Part shown: in pieces, positions 39,107 to 51,660 of the stretch
How positions within the stretch are numbered: position 1 is the first letter of the stretch
Layout of the letters: each line of letters begins with the position of its first letter
Assembly: GCA_900239685.1 (NCBI GenBank)
Contig: OENT01000090.1
Coordinates: forward strand, 1 to 64,000
Source: Rotaria macrura
Taxonomy: Eukaryota > Rotifera > Eurotatoria > Philodinida > Philodinidae
Length of the DNA: 64,000 nucleotides
Direction of reading: 5' to 3'
The notes under the pieces: model-generated
Databases searched by the model: none
The model's input: only the letters and a program-made list of their open reading frames with translations
What the model was told of the DNA's origin: nothing
Program-made: the position numbers and the translations under genes

Positions 39107-39280
39107 ATAAATGCCCGAAAGAACATTCTCGAAAACTATCGAATACCAAGTAACAATTTTCTACTTTTATAAGTCCATAAAGTAAACTTTTTGTTATAAC
39201 AGTCACCTGCTTTAACATTAACTGAAAAAAAATTGTGAAGTGTGTCGAAAAAAGAAAACAAGACAAAGTTTAGTTTTAAA

Positions 39281-39909
39281 ATGGACTACGCTCGACAGGT
39301 ATGCCTCTATATCAATTCAATATTGTTGTGAAAAGAATCTTTTAGAACCGAGCCGATGGAGTCTACTCTACACCAAAAATAAGATATCCGTATGATGATG
39401 AGCCAACATATAGCAATACCACAAAACGATATTTAACGAATTCTGACAAATCAGTGTTTAGTTTAAGACAAGAAGTTGGAGGTGTTAGCCGAGAATATTA
39501 CAATCCACATAGAAGTACTAGTTTTAATGCACATATGAATTATTACGGACGAATGAATAAACAAAATTCAAATACAGCTAATGGATTTCCAGAATTTTAT
39601 CATCTTAAAACTCGACCAATTAGATCTGTTTCTGGGCAACGAGAACCTCAACAATGGACAAGTCCAGAAGGAGACAATGAAGCAATCACAATAAAAAGAA
39701 CCGGTATTAAACAAACTGAAAAGTCCATTAATCTATTGCCTGGAACAAGCGCATTGAAAGTTCAACATTACTATGCTGATACACCACGTGAATCACAAAA
39801 GCTTATTGATGACTTAAGACGAAAAGGATTCGTCGATGCTGGTATTGGAACAATGGGAGAACAACCGCCTCCATGGGTAAACACTAACAACACAACTAGT
39901 TACCAATAA
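39281..39909 (+). CDS. Uncharacterised 193-residue protein
   Basis: Two exons: 39281-39298, encoding only six residues, and 39346-39909, split by a 47-bp intron. The start lies nine bases after a TTTAG that could be a splice acceptor. The protein is hydrophilic with no signal peptide, membrane segment or cysteine-rich module. It is rich in Tyr, Asn, Arg and Ser, with recognisable stretches YSTPKIRYPYDDEPTYSN, PEFYHLKTRPIRSVSG and DLRRKGFVDAGIGTMG. The mix of short Tyr/Pro/Arg motifs recalls small ciliary microtubule-associated proteins, but that is only a guess. Codon use matches its neighbours. It starts 174 bases after the Ly6-like gene. Confidence 0.7.
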
Positions 39910-42897
39910 TCCTCGCACATTGTCATTTGTATGCAAGTAAACCTAGTGAAAGATTTTGGATGATCTAAATCGAATTATTCTGGAACAAGATCGAAATTAA
40001 AATCGATTGATATTTTTGATTAACGTCGATCATCACTTGAAAATGACTTAAAATTGTTACTTATCACGTGTGAAGTTTGCTGATTAAAATTAATTATTTT
40101 GCTGAAAAATAATTAATTTCAATCGGAAAATTTCTTAATGGATAAGTGAAAATATCAAATAATGGAGAAGTCACGATCAATGATAATCAAAATTATCAAT
40201 TGATTTTGATTTTAGTTGCTAAATAATTCGATTCAAATGAGCGAAAATTTTTAATTGTGAAATTAATTGATTGCATTCAAATAAATATATGTAAGAATAA
40301 ATAACTATTGAAGTTTTCCTTATTGAGTGTAATGGAAAACATGATACTCATATTCATATTATTGTACATAATGAGTGCATAAGACGCATCTGATTGCTGG
40401 ATCTTTAACCAACAGAAATATGATTTTTGCATACGACTATTAACTTCATCAGTCACAAAAAGAATCTTATTTGTTTACAAATCAACTGTGATGATAAATA
40501 GTTGGCAAATACTATCTTTAGGGAATTTGTCTTCTTATTAGATGACAGAATCTGTGTGCTATTTTTTTGTTCTTATGGTCCATTGAAAGTGTAGTAACAA
40601 ACAAATATTAATTACATCTATGTTCTGATGGCGCTACCAAATGGCGTTCTGCTCCACAGGAAGTCTTTTTAGTGTTGAAAAGAAACATTAAGAGTAATAA
40701 TAGATGTATTTTTTGGATGAATGCAAAATTAATAATATTCCGAGATGCTGAGATAATCACATGTATAGTTTTATAACTTTCTAGAAGTTCATCACATTCT
40801 TACGTTGACATACACATTCTGAAATACATTTATCTTCAGTTTGTCAATATATAGATATAGGCAAGAGCTACTAAATGTTTTTTAGTATTCGTCTCGAGTA
40901 ATAAATTCATGCATAATAAGGTCATTGAAGCATGTTGGAAGAAAGTAAACAATTTTTAGTCATTTTCTTAGTTAACTGAATATTAAAATTTCTTCGAAAG
41001 AAAGTCAATATTCAATAGACTACTTGAGATCGACATTTTATGTGACAATAGTATGATAAATGATCTATGATAAAATAATATGATTTCCGCCATCGTTTGC
41101 TGAAAAATTATGTTTCTTGTTTTTTCTTTGAGTCTTTAGCATATTTATGTTGTATTCTAAGTCCCTAGGAATACTTGTTAGAAGTTAATGACTTTTTTCA
41201 GATATCCTACAAATTTGTTTGTTTTAAGTAAAGCACTGCAAAATAGCTGCTGCATTAATTATTTCATCTCATCATACTTGTTTTCCAATAGAAAACAAGT
41301 TCCAATGTATGCAATGAGTGATGTAAGTCAAATCTGGATTATTAATCGAGTTTTCTATCATTTTGATTAGTCTCGACAGTCTGTTAGATTCCAAATCCAA
41401 GCTAAAACTCTCATATGATTAGAAGTTTGATTGTTAGAAGTTCTTCGGAAGTGATCGTCTGAGACTTTGTTCATTTTCATATGTTTTCTGGATGTTAGTG
41501 AGTTTAGTTAAATTTTGAAATATTCAACTCGATTAAGTGACTTTCCACGAGATCATTATTCTAATCAATCATAGAAAGTTTTCTTTTTAGCTGTTTTCCG
41601 AAGAAAACTGTAAGATTTATTGATAATGCAGATAGAGACATCATTTACTCATATTGCTATCAAGCGAGGACAATGCCAGTCGAATACATTTCATGTTACA
41701 TTAATAGAATGTTTTGATAGTTTTGCAAGTAAGAGGCCTTAAAAAACAGTATATCTGCAGATATATATTTAACAATCTTTTTATCATGCAAAAGGTCAAC
41801 TAGTTATTTTTGGAGTTTCTTTTGAAAATGACGACTTACTTTTAACGGTTTAACGCGTTCTCCATTGCTTAACATTTTCCTTCAAATCTATTCATTTCTT
41901 GATAATTAGTAAGATCTGATATTATTCATATATTGAAGATTCGCCATTTTCCAGTGTCCGCTAAAATGATAATATGTAACTTCAATGGAATATTCCATAC
42001 AAAAGAGAATAACAGTTGATTTTCATTTATACAAGAAAGAGGCTTGATTGCATATTTATACTAAACATAGTAAATTTTATCATGTTCTATATCTTATAGT
42101 ATTTTATCAAAGAATTTCACCGTTTTGTCTCAAGTACCTGAAACTTATCATAATTTTCTTCCTATGTTTTTTTTCTATGGAGTTTGCGCCTATCATATCC
42201 TTGGTTGATGCCTACTATGTTGATGGCTGCTTCAGTAATATTATACATACTGTTGAGAGAGTGTAACACATTGATAATCAATCAGTACTTCCCAACCTAT
42301 GTTTTGAATAATTAGAACTAGATGATATTGATAGAGAAAAAAGACATTGGCTTTATTTTTAATGGGAAAGAGTTTCTAAAACTTTCTACATCTCATTGAT
42401 TGGAAACCATAGATAATTATTATCAACGCAAAGTAAAATCAACACTTGCGCATTTCGAAAGATAAAAGAATTTTTTTCATCGGGAACATGTAAAAAAATC
42501 GAATAGAACTTTTCATTAGTATCAGTAATAGTGTTTTTTAAAACAATTGCATCAGGCGAACATTTAAATGTCAAAGATTAGGTCTAGCATCGCTGTTTTG
42601 AATTTTGAAAAAGCTGTAAACTTTCATTTAAATACTTCGAACCTATCGTGAGAGATTACATGGTTGCCGAACTTTTGATCTCTAACCGAGTCATTGATGT
42701 CTATAGAGAGCGTACATGCAACATTTTTCGTTTTTGTTTTTACAGATGTGATTTTTTTTCAAGTATTTTAAGCGTCATCTTTCGTTGAGTCAAATCTAAT
42801 TCGCCTATTGAATTACCCAATTTAAGTTTCATCGAGTACCAGCAAGCAAGCAAGTGTATACATTTATAATAATAGAAAAATACTTATATATGGTTTG
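39910..42897. other. Gene-free spacer before TMEM245
   Basis: Three kilobases, strongly AT-rich, with no coding sequence that shows family similarity or splice structure on either strand. One possible small inverted-repeat element lies at 39968-40233. The rest shows nothing I can name. The TMEM245 promoter is presumably at the right end. Confidence 0.45.
39968..40233. repeat. Possible small inverted-repeat element
   Basis: AATCGAATTATT at the left is mirrored by AATAATTCGATT at the right. Several internal short inverted motifs (for example TTAAAATTAATTATTTT and AAAATAATTAATTTCAA) could fold together. There is no clear target duplication. It could be chance in AT-rich sequence. Confidence 0.35.
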
Positions 42898-45800
42898 ATG
42901 GAGAATCTTGAGGAATCCAACGAACAAAGAAAAGATGATGATCAAAATCATAGTAATAATGGTAACTAATTTGAAAAACTTCAACTTTTAAAAATCTACA
43001 CAGATAATTTTCATAGACAACGTTCTTCGCCGTCTTAGCCTATCAGCTTTCAATGGTCCTTCATCTGATCGATCACATCAACATGATCCACAAACATTTG
43101 GTACAGCTTTGATACATTCTGCAGCTTTTGTATTTATCTTAGTATGCTGCGCAACTGCCTTACTTACATATCGTGTATTAGAGCCTTTTCTTCGTAGTAT
43201 TCTGTGGTCAATATTAGCCGGTGCATTTTTATTTCCTTTTAAAAATCATCTAACACTTACATCTCGAAATTATTTATGTCAGCTAGATACAGATTCACAT
43301 TTATTATTTTATGGTTTAGCCATTTTATTACCATTTCGAACGATTGACAAAACAATTGATTCGGTTGTTCCGTTCATTAAGAATAAATGGAAAGAATTAG
43401 TAATTATTTTTTCGTTCTTACTATCGATTCATTTGGTTGAAACCGGTGTTGTTTATAATTCGATAATAACAATAGGATATGATTTTATTGATAAACTTGG
43501 ACTTATTGTTCATCTCTTTGATTCATTATGGGTGACAACCATATTTATTGGTTATTTAATAGCTGTTTTAACTATTTATGATAGTTCACCATTAATCAGA
43601 ATTGTATTAAACATATTAGCTGTACCAGTTTGGTTTATTTTATTGATTTATGTTTCACAGTTTCTACCCGTTAATTATCGTTTAGTAGTTGTCATTCTAT
43701 CGATTATGTTAATAGTAGTCGGTTTTATTGTAGATTTCAGAGAACGCATTGATCAAAATCCTATCGGTATGTTTAATCTTCAATTTTGATTATATAGAAA
43801 TCAAGTCAAAAAGGAACATTTCTGTCCTACCCAAGTCTAGTTATACTTTTCATAGTTTGGAAATACTTATAAAACTAATTCTGCTTTTTTTTCAACAATG
43901 TCTGTCGGTGTAACATGTACTATAGATCATCAGTAATTTAGTATGTTTTCAAAATCTTGAATATTAATGTATTTGATTTCTTTTCTCTTACTTTATGATG
44001 ATTATAAGCAACGTATGAAAAAGATATTGTGATGCACAGCAATAATGCACCGATAGCCATGTTTTTTCTTTCTACATATAATATTTGTTGACGCACAGCT
44101 ATGTTCGAACGTCGTATGTCTTCATTGCAAGTAAGATAGATAGAAGAAAACGAAATGAGTATTTATTTCTTTATGAGCTTAGTCAAACATATTTAAGGTT
44201 AATATAATCCGTCGAGGAAATTTTCCATACTACGTTACTAATAGTGATTGACCCTAATAGTTTAATAATTGTTAGATTTAATGCTAAATTCAAGTTTTTT
44301 TCCACCATTGCAAAAATATCCTATAGGGATTTCATCAAATGATGAACCTATTCTTACTTAAGTACTTTTGTTACTGTCATATAGGAATGTATAGTTTTGA
44401 TTTATTGATGAACGATTCAAGAGATATAGCGTAGACTAGGATTCCCCTATTTACTGAAAATTCTGAAGCTAAAATTATCGAAGAGAAAGGTATATGTGAG
44501 GAAAATTCATATATCAATACGACATGCAACGCTTTATTGCGTTTATAATGATCTATTTATCGTTGGACATAAAAGAAAAGAATGATTGCTAACTTTTAAA
44601 ATAATCATCTTATTCTGTTTTGTTTTCTATCGCATGAACTAAGGGGTACTAATTTTTAAAAGTTTGTAGACACATAGTTTCATCATAGAAGAAATGCTGC
44701 AACGTCAGTCATCTTCATACTAGACTCAACGGTAAGAGTGTATCGTTTCATTTTTTCACAAAAGATAATACGTACACTGAGCAACAATTGAGATCTTTTA
44801 CAAATAGGCTATTTGATCAGTTCTAGAACGTATTGCAACAATATTGCAGATAGATCTTTTTGACATCTGCTAGTATCGTTGTCTTGACTCAGTTTCTACA
44901 GATAGAAAATAAAATGCTATAACACATAGTCTAGTAGATAAGAACAGTGTTGTGCATTTTCGTAAAATTAACACAAATAATCGGAAATCATGCCTGGGAT
45001 AGATAGATGTTGCAATGAATGGAGTAGCTCATTTTGTTTATTCTTTCTCTATTTTCCATTTGCATCAACATTACACATCTAGAGTTGTTATATTCTTCAC
45101 TTGTCATCATCGTCTAAATGATACCCTTGATCTTGATTTTTTTCAGCAACAGATACTTCAAATGATAATGAACGAAGTAAATCAACTTGGACTAATTTAA
45201 TCAATATACTTTATCGAATAAAAGCATCTTATCATGCTACACAAGATCAGTCGTCATCATCTGTTACGTCAGGTTCCTCTGCACTGTCCACACCGTATTT
45301 TACATTTGTATTCTGGTCGTTAGTGGCCATTAAAGTTTATCAATTCTATTGGTATCTTGGACGATTATTAATACTTGTCATGGTGTATAAAACTATAAAA
45401 ATACTTCTTATTCAAACATATATCTATTTAAGGAGACAAGAAAGTGTGCGATACACAATTAGACGTATAGTTGATTTTGCACAAGTTCGGTAAGAAAATA
45501 CTCTACCTCTTTATGTAAATCATCTAAGTTCAATTTAATTAGACGTGACGTCTTAGCTCCATCACCTTTATATGGTGTTGTTCGTTTTTTAATTAAAGGT
45601 GATAAAAAATGTAATCATGGTTTACAAGCATCAATTGATTATATTGTTAGTGCATGTATGATTGTTACATTACTTATTACAGTTCTTTTTGGTACAACAC
45701 TTCTTATTATTCAGGTATTGTTTCGCTTTTTTTCTAATGTGACAGTTTAAGAAATTTTTCTGATTTAATTTTATTCTATTATTTAGATTCATCAAGAAAG

Positions 45801-48405
45801 TATACACATGATTAAATTGACAACTAATCTTATAAACGAGGCTATTGTACTTCAACCATCATTTCAACATATGCTACCTGATAAAGAACATATGAATAAA
45901 TTAATGGATTCGGCTGTGAATAATTTTTACTTTGTGGGCAGATCCTGGATTGCACAACAGGTTAGAAGAATTAATACATACTTGCGATAGTCATAATTAA
46001 TGAAAACCTCGGTAAATAGCATTGAATGCTATGTACTGATACAAATCGAAATGTAGGATTAAATTACAATTCATTACTGAGAAGTTGAGTTGTGATCAAT
46101 TAATAACTTTCAGTGTCAAAGCTACGTTAAACCAAAATGCTCGCTTAGTTTTCATATACTACTAGTTTATTGACTGAGATACATCCAATTTCTCATTATT
46201 AACTAATAGCGGGAATAATATGGAAAAGCGAAACCGTAATTTTTCAACCACAACACATTACTGCTGTTATAGAGCAGCTTCGAATAAATAATTTTCTTCA
46301 GCATCAAACATCCATTTCCATGATACATGGTAGCTGGCTATCTACCTATATGACCTAGATCATTGTGATATTAGCATTTCAAGAGCTCAAACTATCGGTG
46401 ACCAGCATATAAAAGTAGACAACAAAAATTCTTTATCAAGTGCAAGATGTATAGTACTTTTGCTTTTAATCGACTAACAATTGTCGAAAGCTAAGATTAG
46501 CGAATGCATGTACAACAAATCCTGACTCGAACGCTTTTCAAAAGATTTCAAATACAGCAAAGAGAAACTAGCCTAAAACTAGTTTATTATACATTCTGAA
46601 GTTTTTTTGTTTTTGAAATAGTTGCCAACAATCATCTACATACATATCATACGATACTTGTTAAATAGAAAAATAAGCACATATGTTCGAAATCTTTCAT
46701 GAAAAACTACAGTGTATGCTGGTTGCGTTCAAAACAATTTTTCATTAACTGCTATTCGTTCATAAATGTATTAGCACATGGCTAGTTGTTAGAATGATAG
46801 AAATCTGTTGAAATTTTTCTAGATGAAAAACAGTTTTTTTTTAAATATACAATCCTGCGTTAAAGTTATTCATGCAATATTAAAACGGACACTTTACATA
46901 CATTGAAAATTTTAAAAACTTCGAGCAACACATAAATACAGTCAGGCCTGCGTTTGGTAGAAGAATGGTTCTTCAATCTATTGACACAATTTGGCCATAT
47001 TTTAGTCCAATTATACTGTTTTCATTAGCGGAATAAAAATTAATCATGTTCTTTTTTTTCATGACTAGACAATTTTATTTGAAGTAAAGGCAGTTACAGA
47101 AACAATAGCAAGGCATTAGAAAATCTTTTGAAATCAATAATAATAGTCTCAGATGTTTTCATACGAAACATTCGTAATTACAGCTGAGAAAAATATTAAT
47201 TTAATTCATATCTAAAAGAATATGCCATGAGAACAAAACATAATTGTTAACGTCAAGAAAATATTATCGATCGAAAATTTTTATTCAGAGAATATTATTT
47301 TCCATGTTATTGTGATCACACTTACTAATTTATGTATTTTTAAATGATAGGTTAATGTATTTGGTCCAGATAGTTCATCTAAACCAAAACTGGAAAACGA
47401 TGTTTTGATTCTCTGGGATCGTTTCTATGAATATATGTCCAATACGTCTACATTACTATTACCAAATAATAATCGTAGTACATTACTTAATTTCACAGAT
47501 AATCACTCGTTGACAATACCTAATCTCGATTTTGGTTTTAGTGATTTGTATCGTTTAGCTCATAATAATCTAGATTTTCTACGTAGCGTTCTAGATTCAA
47601 TTTGGAAAAATACAACTTTGCTTTTAACATTATTATCAACAATCATTTCGTTACTTTTTACTGGAGGTTTTGCATTATTTAATTTTCTTGTTTCATTTTT
47701 CGTTTTTGTTACCGTACTATTCTATCTTCTATCTCATTCGGATAAGCATACATATCGTCCTACTGAATGGTTAAATAATACATTGGCTGTTGCTGGTAAA
47801 GGTTTAGGTAAAGCAGTTCATGATGCAGTAACAAGTGTTTTTGTTGCTTCATTGAAAATTGCTGCTTTTTATGGTCTCTATACATATGTATTACATACAG
47901 TAGTTGGTTCAAATCTCGTTTTTCTACCAGCTGTTATTGCATCAATATGTGCTGTGACTTTAAAATCGTATTGGGCCGCACTTCCAGGTTTTCTTGATTT
48001 ATGGCTTGTACAACAACGACCGTTAGGTGCTTTACTTTTATTGATTGGCCAAATCATACCAGTCTATGTTGTTGATACAACTATTTATAGTGAAGTTAAG
48101 GGCGGTGGACATCAAGTAATTTGAACAGGAACCGTTTTATTTCTTTTATGAACAAGTAGTTTTGTTTTGCTTTATCTTTTGAATAGTATTTAACAGCATT
48201 GTCAATTGCCGGAGGTGTTTATTACAGAGGAATTGAAGGAGCATTAATTGGTCCTATAGTACTATGCTGTTTATTGGTGGGTGTACGATTATATAATGAA
48301 ACAATGGCCACGACATTGTCTCCGAGTCCTGAACAAGAATTTCAGCAGTCTTCTGCAATCCGTCGTGGACGTTCGTATGCTGCACAAACAAAGATGACAA
48401 ATTAA
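42898..48405 (+). CDS. TMEM245: TMEM245, multi-pass membrane protein of the AI-2E transporter-like family
   Basis: Seven exons: 42898-42961, 43017-43766, 45147-45489, 45543-45714, 45787-45960, 47351-48115, 48187-48405; 828 residues (human about 880). It is a multi-pass protein related to the bacterial AI-2E permease family; its molecular function in animals is poorly known. Seen: early segment LRSILWSILAGAFLFPFK, several hydrophobic helices in exon 2, paired helices in exons 3-4, then the conserved C-terminal core with SLKIAAFYGLYTY, YWAALPGFLDLWL, VYVVDTTIYS, GGGHQ|YLTALSIAGG and IEGALIGPIVLC. The tail is hydrophilic and basic. Introns of 1.4 kb (43767-45146 and 45961-47350) flank compact exons, and a missed short exon in the first cannot be excluded. 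No human-like miR-32 seed hairpin was seen in them. Confidence 0.93.
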
Positions 48406-49516
48406 TTATATGGCATAAATAATGATTATTGGTTCTATTTTGTAGACTTGAAACTATTTCTGAGTTTTTATTCTATTTTTTTCTTATGCATTATAGTTTT
48501 TCTTTAGAAAGTATTATCTTACATGAATAAAAATGTCAACAATGGCAGTTTTCTATGCATCAGTTTTTCTAATGTATTTTAACGTATTCTGATACATTCT
48601 TCTATGACGATTCATAAGAAAGGGTCAAAATATTTTTTCTTGTTCTACTTAACTATGAATCATGATAGCTGATTGACTGTCAATAAATAAATCAGTATAA
48701 CACAAGCTAGACAGAGCACTACTACAAGTGTAGGTACCAATCTAATTTTAACGTTGGATTGAAATAATTTATACGTTGACTTCTTCGTAATAATTCTTAT
48801 TCTTTTCATGTCAAGAAGATGAGGATAAACGTTGTCTTGATAGATAATACAGTTATGAGAATCTGTTGTTTTCGTTTGATTCATCTAATGTTTAAGCTTG
48901 AGCAAAGTCGCATCTAATGATCAATTAAAAATGAATCTCTTTTTCTGCAGCATCATCAGAAACTAAATGTTTTTGGTTGATTTGGATTCCAAAGCAAAAA
49001 TTCATCAAATAAATGAGTTGACTAAGTTATTTTAAGAATGTTGATAAAAACACCTATAACTGCTTACGTAGTTGATTTATTAAATTACCGATAATCAAAA
49101 CAGTTTAGGTTCATGACATTGAAATTTAAATGACTCATAAAATCTTGATATTATTTATAGATCAGATTGTTTAACACAGATAAAAGTATGAATTAATGAA
49201 TGAAAACTTTTTTCGTTGTATCCCGAAAAAAATCAGAATACATGATCTATTCTTCGTTTATAGTGATACCCTATCAATTATGTGGATTAATAATACATTA
49301 GTTTTGTCTATTGAGTGAATTATTGATGAATCACCTAAATACGATAATCATCATTCATTGTCGGCACACAGTTTTAGCAATATATGTCCTTGCATTAACA
49401 TAAATCTAATCATCGAGTAAGATCATGGTGTGAAAAAAAGCAAATACATCCATATGTTTATAAAATATTTTTCGAATACTTTAAGTGATCATTAGGCATT
49501 CTGATCAATGAGGGGC

Positions 49517-49538
49517 TGTGGGGGGCTAGCCCCCCACA
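49517..49538. repeat. Perfect 22-bp palindrome in an AT-rich region
   Basis: TGTGGGGGG, CTAG, CCCCCCACA, exactly self-complementary. Its G/C content contrasts sharply with the flanks. It may be the terminus or the joined ends of a vanished hairpin element. Confidence 0.8.
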
Positions 49539-49739
49539 AAAATATAAGTCAATTTTGTTTCTGCGAAAATTTTTTGTCACTGTTTCTGCCAACTTGAAGA
49601 TTTTCAGCTACATTATCGCTGTGCATCCCCCATAGATACGTTTCAGCTGTAGTAAAAAGTTTTATTTATCCATTTCATTATTAAAAGAACCTTGTCATAT
49701 CACTGTTATTGTTTACCGTTTGTGAATTCGATATTTGAA

Positions 49740-50000
49740 TTTTCATTTCTGTCAGAATATTTGTTTAGAATTTCTTCTAGAATATCAATTCATTATTCGT
49801 ACTGTTTCTGCCAGAAAATTTATTCTGTCTACTTCCCTGCCAAAATATCTGTTCATTCTACCTATTGTTTCTGCCATTATATGTGTTATTCTATTTGCTG
49901 CCTTTGCTTAAGTATTTATTTACTCTATTCACTTTTCTGCCAAGATATCTATTCATTCTATTTGTTTTTTCTGCAGAAATATCTAGTTTTGGAAAGCTTT
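49740..50000 (+). repeat. Degenerate minisatellite, about 33-bp period
   Basis: CTGCC(A/T)...ATATCTATTCATTCTATTT-like units recur with CTGC at about 49808, 49837, 49871, 49937 and 49971 (spacings 29, 34, 66 and 34). The long open frame across it, with repeated Tyr, Cys, Phe and Ser, is a by-product of the repeat and not a likely protein. Confidence 0.6.
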
Positions 50001-51660
50001 TTTAAATATTATTTTTTGATACATATTTTTTTTACTTCCTTTTAATAAAGAGAAACGTAGATTATGATATTATGAAATAAATGTGGTTTGTTGAATGCTG
50101 TCTACCGAAACAGCTTAACGTTTTTGCGAAAATTTAGCTCCACACACTTTCGAAAGTAATCGGGAACCATGGTGATCATATAAAAATATGCACGATCAAA
50201 CGAACTGACTTTCACGAACAAATTTGATTAACTTTTTCCAATGAATAATAGGATAACGAATAAAATAAGATTATTCTCACAGTATTATGGAAGACAACAC
50301 CGAGAGCATTCTCAAAAAAACTGTTTTTCAGTAGAAATATGTAAATAATATTCGAAGCGCTTCTAGTGGTATGTTGTAATACAAATGAAGACGTCCTTTT
50401 GTTTTTATTTATGAATAGGACAGCACCATAAAACATATACCATTCAATCGGATTCTGAATATTGACTAGTAAATTAACAGTGCTTGATGCCCCCTTAGAA
50501 AGTCAAAAAAAAACAGAAAATGGCAGAAGTTTTGTCGCCGAAAAGCAAAAGCAAGAAGAAAGTATGTTTAAAACGCAGAAAGGGCAGAAGAAAAAGAAGC
50601 AAAGTTGACAGCGTTGCAACTTAACTAATATTATTAAGAATGTTATGAAAGAAAAACAAATAAACTTGTTTCATTTTTCCATCAATAATGTTGCGAGCAT
50701 AAGTTTCTTTCTTACTTGACATAAATCGCAATCGTAGAACTTTGGAAACTATTAGAATTAGTAAAGGCAGGAGACAAAACGTGAAAATGACACGAGAATC
50801 AAGAATGGAAACAACTCTCATACGTCAAAACTAAATCCGGTTCTGGATGTTGATGTCGTCTTTGTTATTATCCATCTATCCAATGGTACATTAATGGAGA
50901 AATTTCCCACTTTGAATTCACCGCTTAGCTCAGTTTTAAAGGGAACTATCGCATTTTTTCAAACAGACATACTCATGGGAAAACAACTATTGATATAAAA
51001 ATGTCATTTTTTCAGAGGTGGGTCCTACTGAAGATACAAAAGTCTATTTTTGATTGACGCTTTAATTGAATGGACAATTTTGTGAGCTTTAACTTCATCA
51101 ATGATTTCCCACTGGTTACTTGATGCTATCAACATCCATGAATCATGATATTTCGTAATTGTTGCAAATATGAGTTTTCTTCCAATTATGATCAGTCATA
51201 ATAAAGACGAACAGCTCACTATTTTCAATTAAAAGATTTTTTTCTCCGTAGAACTCATAGAAAAATATTTTTCAAGAATGACTGAAGTTCAGTTAGTGAA
51301 CACGTACTTCGGTTCTGATGTTTGCGACGTTCTTGTTGGCGTGAATGTTTGTGTTTTTAGATTTTTTTCGAAAAACAAATTCATAAATACTAGATGTTCA
51401 CTATATTTCAGCAGATCTTGCTTTATATTTCGCAATATTGTATTTTTATAGAAATGTGTTGAAGACATAGGAATCCGATCGTTTTGATACACTAGATTTG
51501 ATTCCAAACACGTATACAGGATAATTTTGTAGATATCAATACTATTCGAACAAAGTTTATTTCAAACGAAGAGGAAAATTAAATAGTTCGATGTCTATAC
51601 TCGTGTAATTTATTTCAAGTAAAATAAGTTTTAGCACGTCATTTGAATGCACTGATATGC

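Larger units (their letters stand above)
48406..51660. other. Gene-free spacer after TMEM245
   Basis: No gene is supported. It contains a G/C palindrome (49517-49538) followed by a 33-bp-period degenerate minisatellite (about 49740-50000). A purine-rich stretch at about 50490-50610 follows. Open frames on both strands here are short and without family similarity. Confidence 0.45.

Noticed and set aside
43767..47350. Possible miR-32-type microRNA in TMEM245 introns, as in vertebrates
   Set aside because: No ATTGCAC seed with a complementary arm was found in either large intron.
49692..50045. 117-codon Tyr/Cys/Phe-rich open frame
   Set aside because: It is a translation of the 33-bp-period minisatellite, with no start context or homology.
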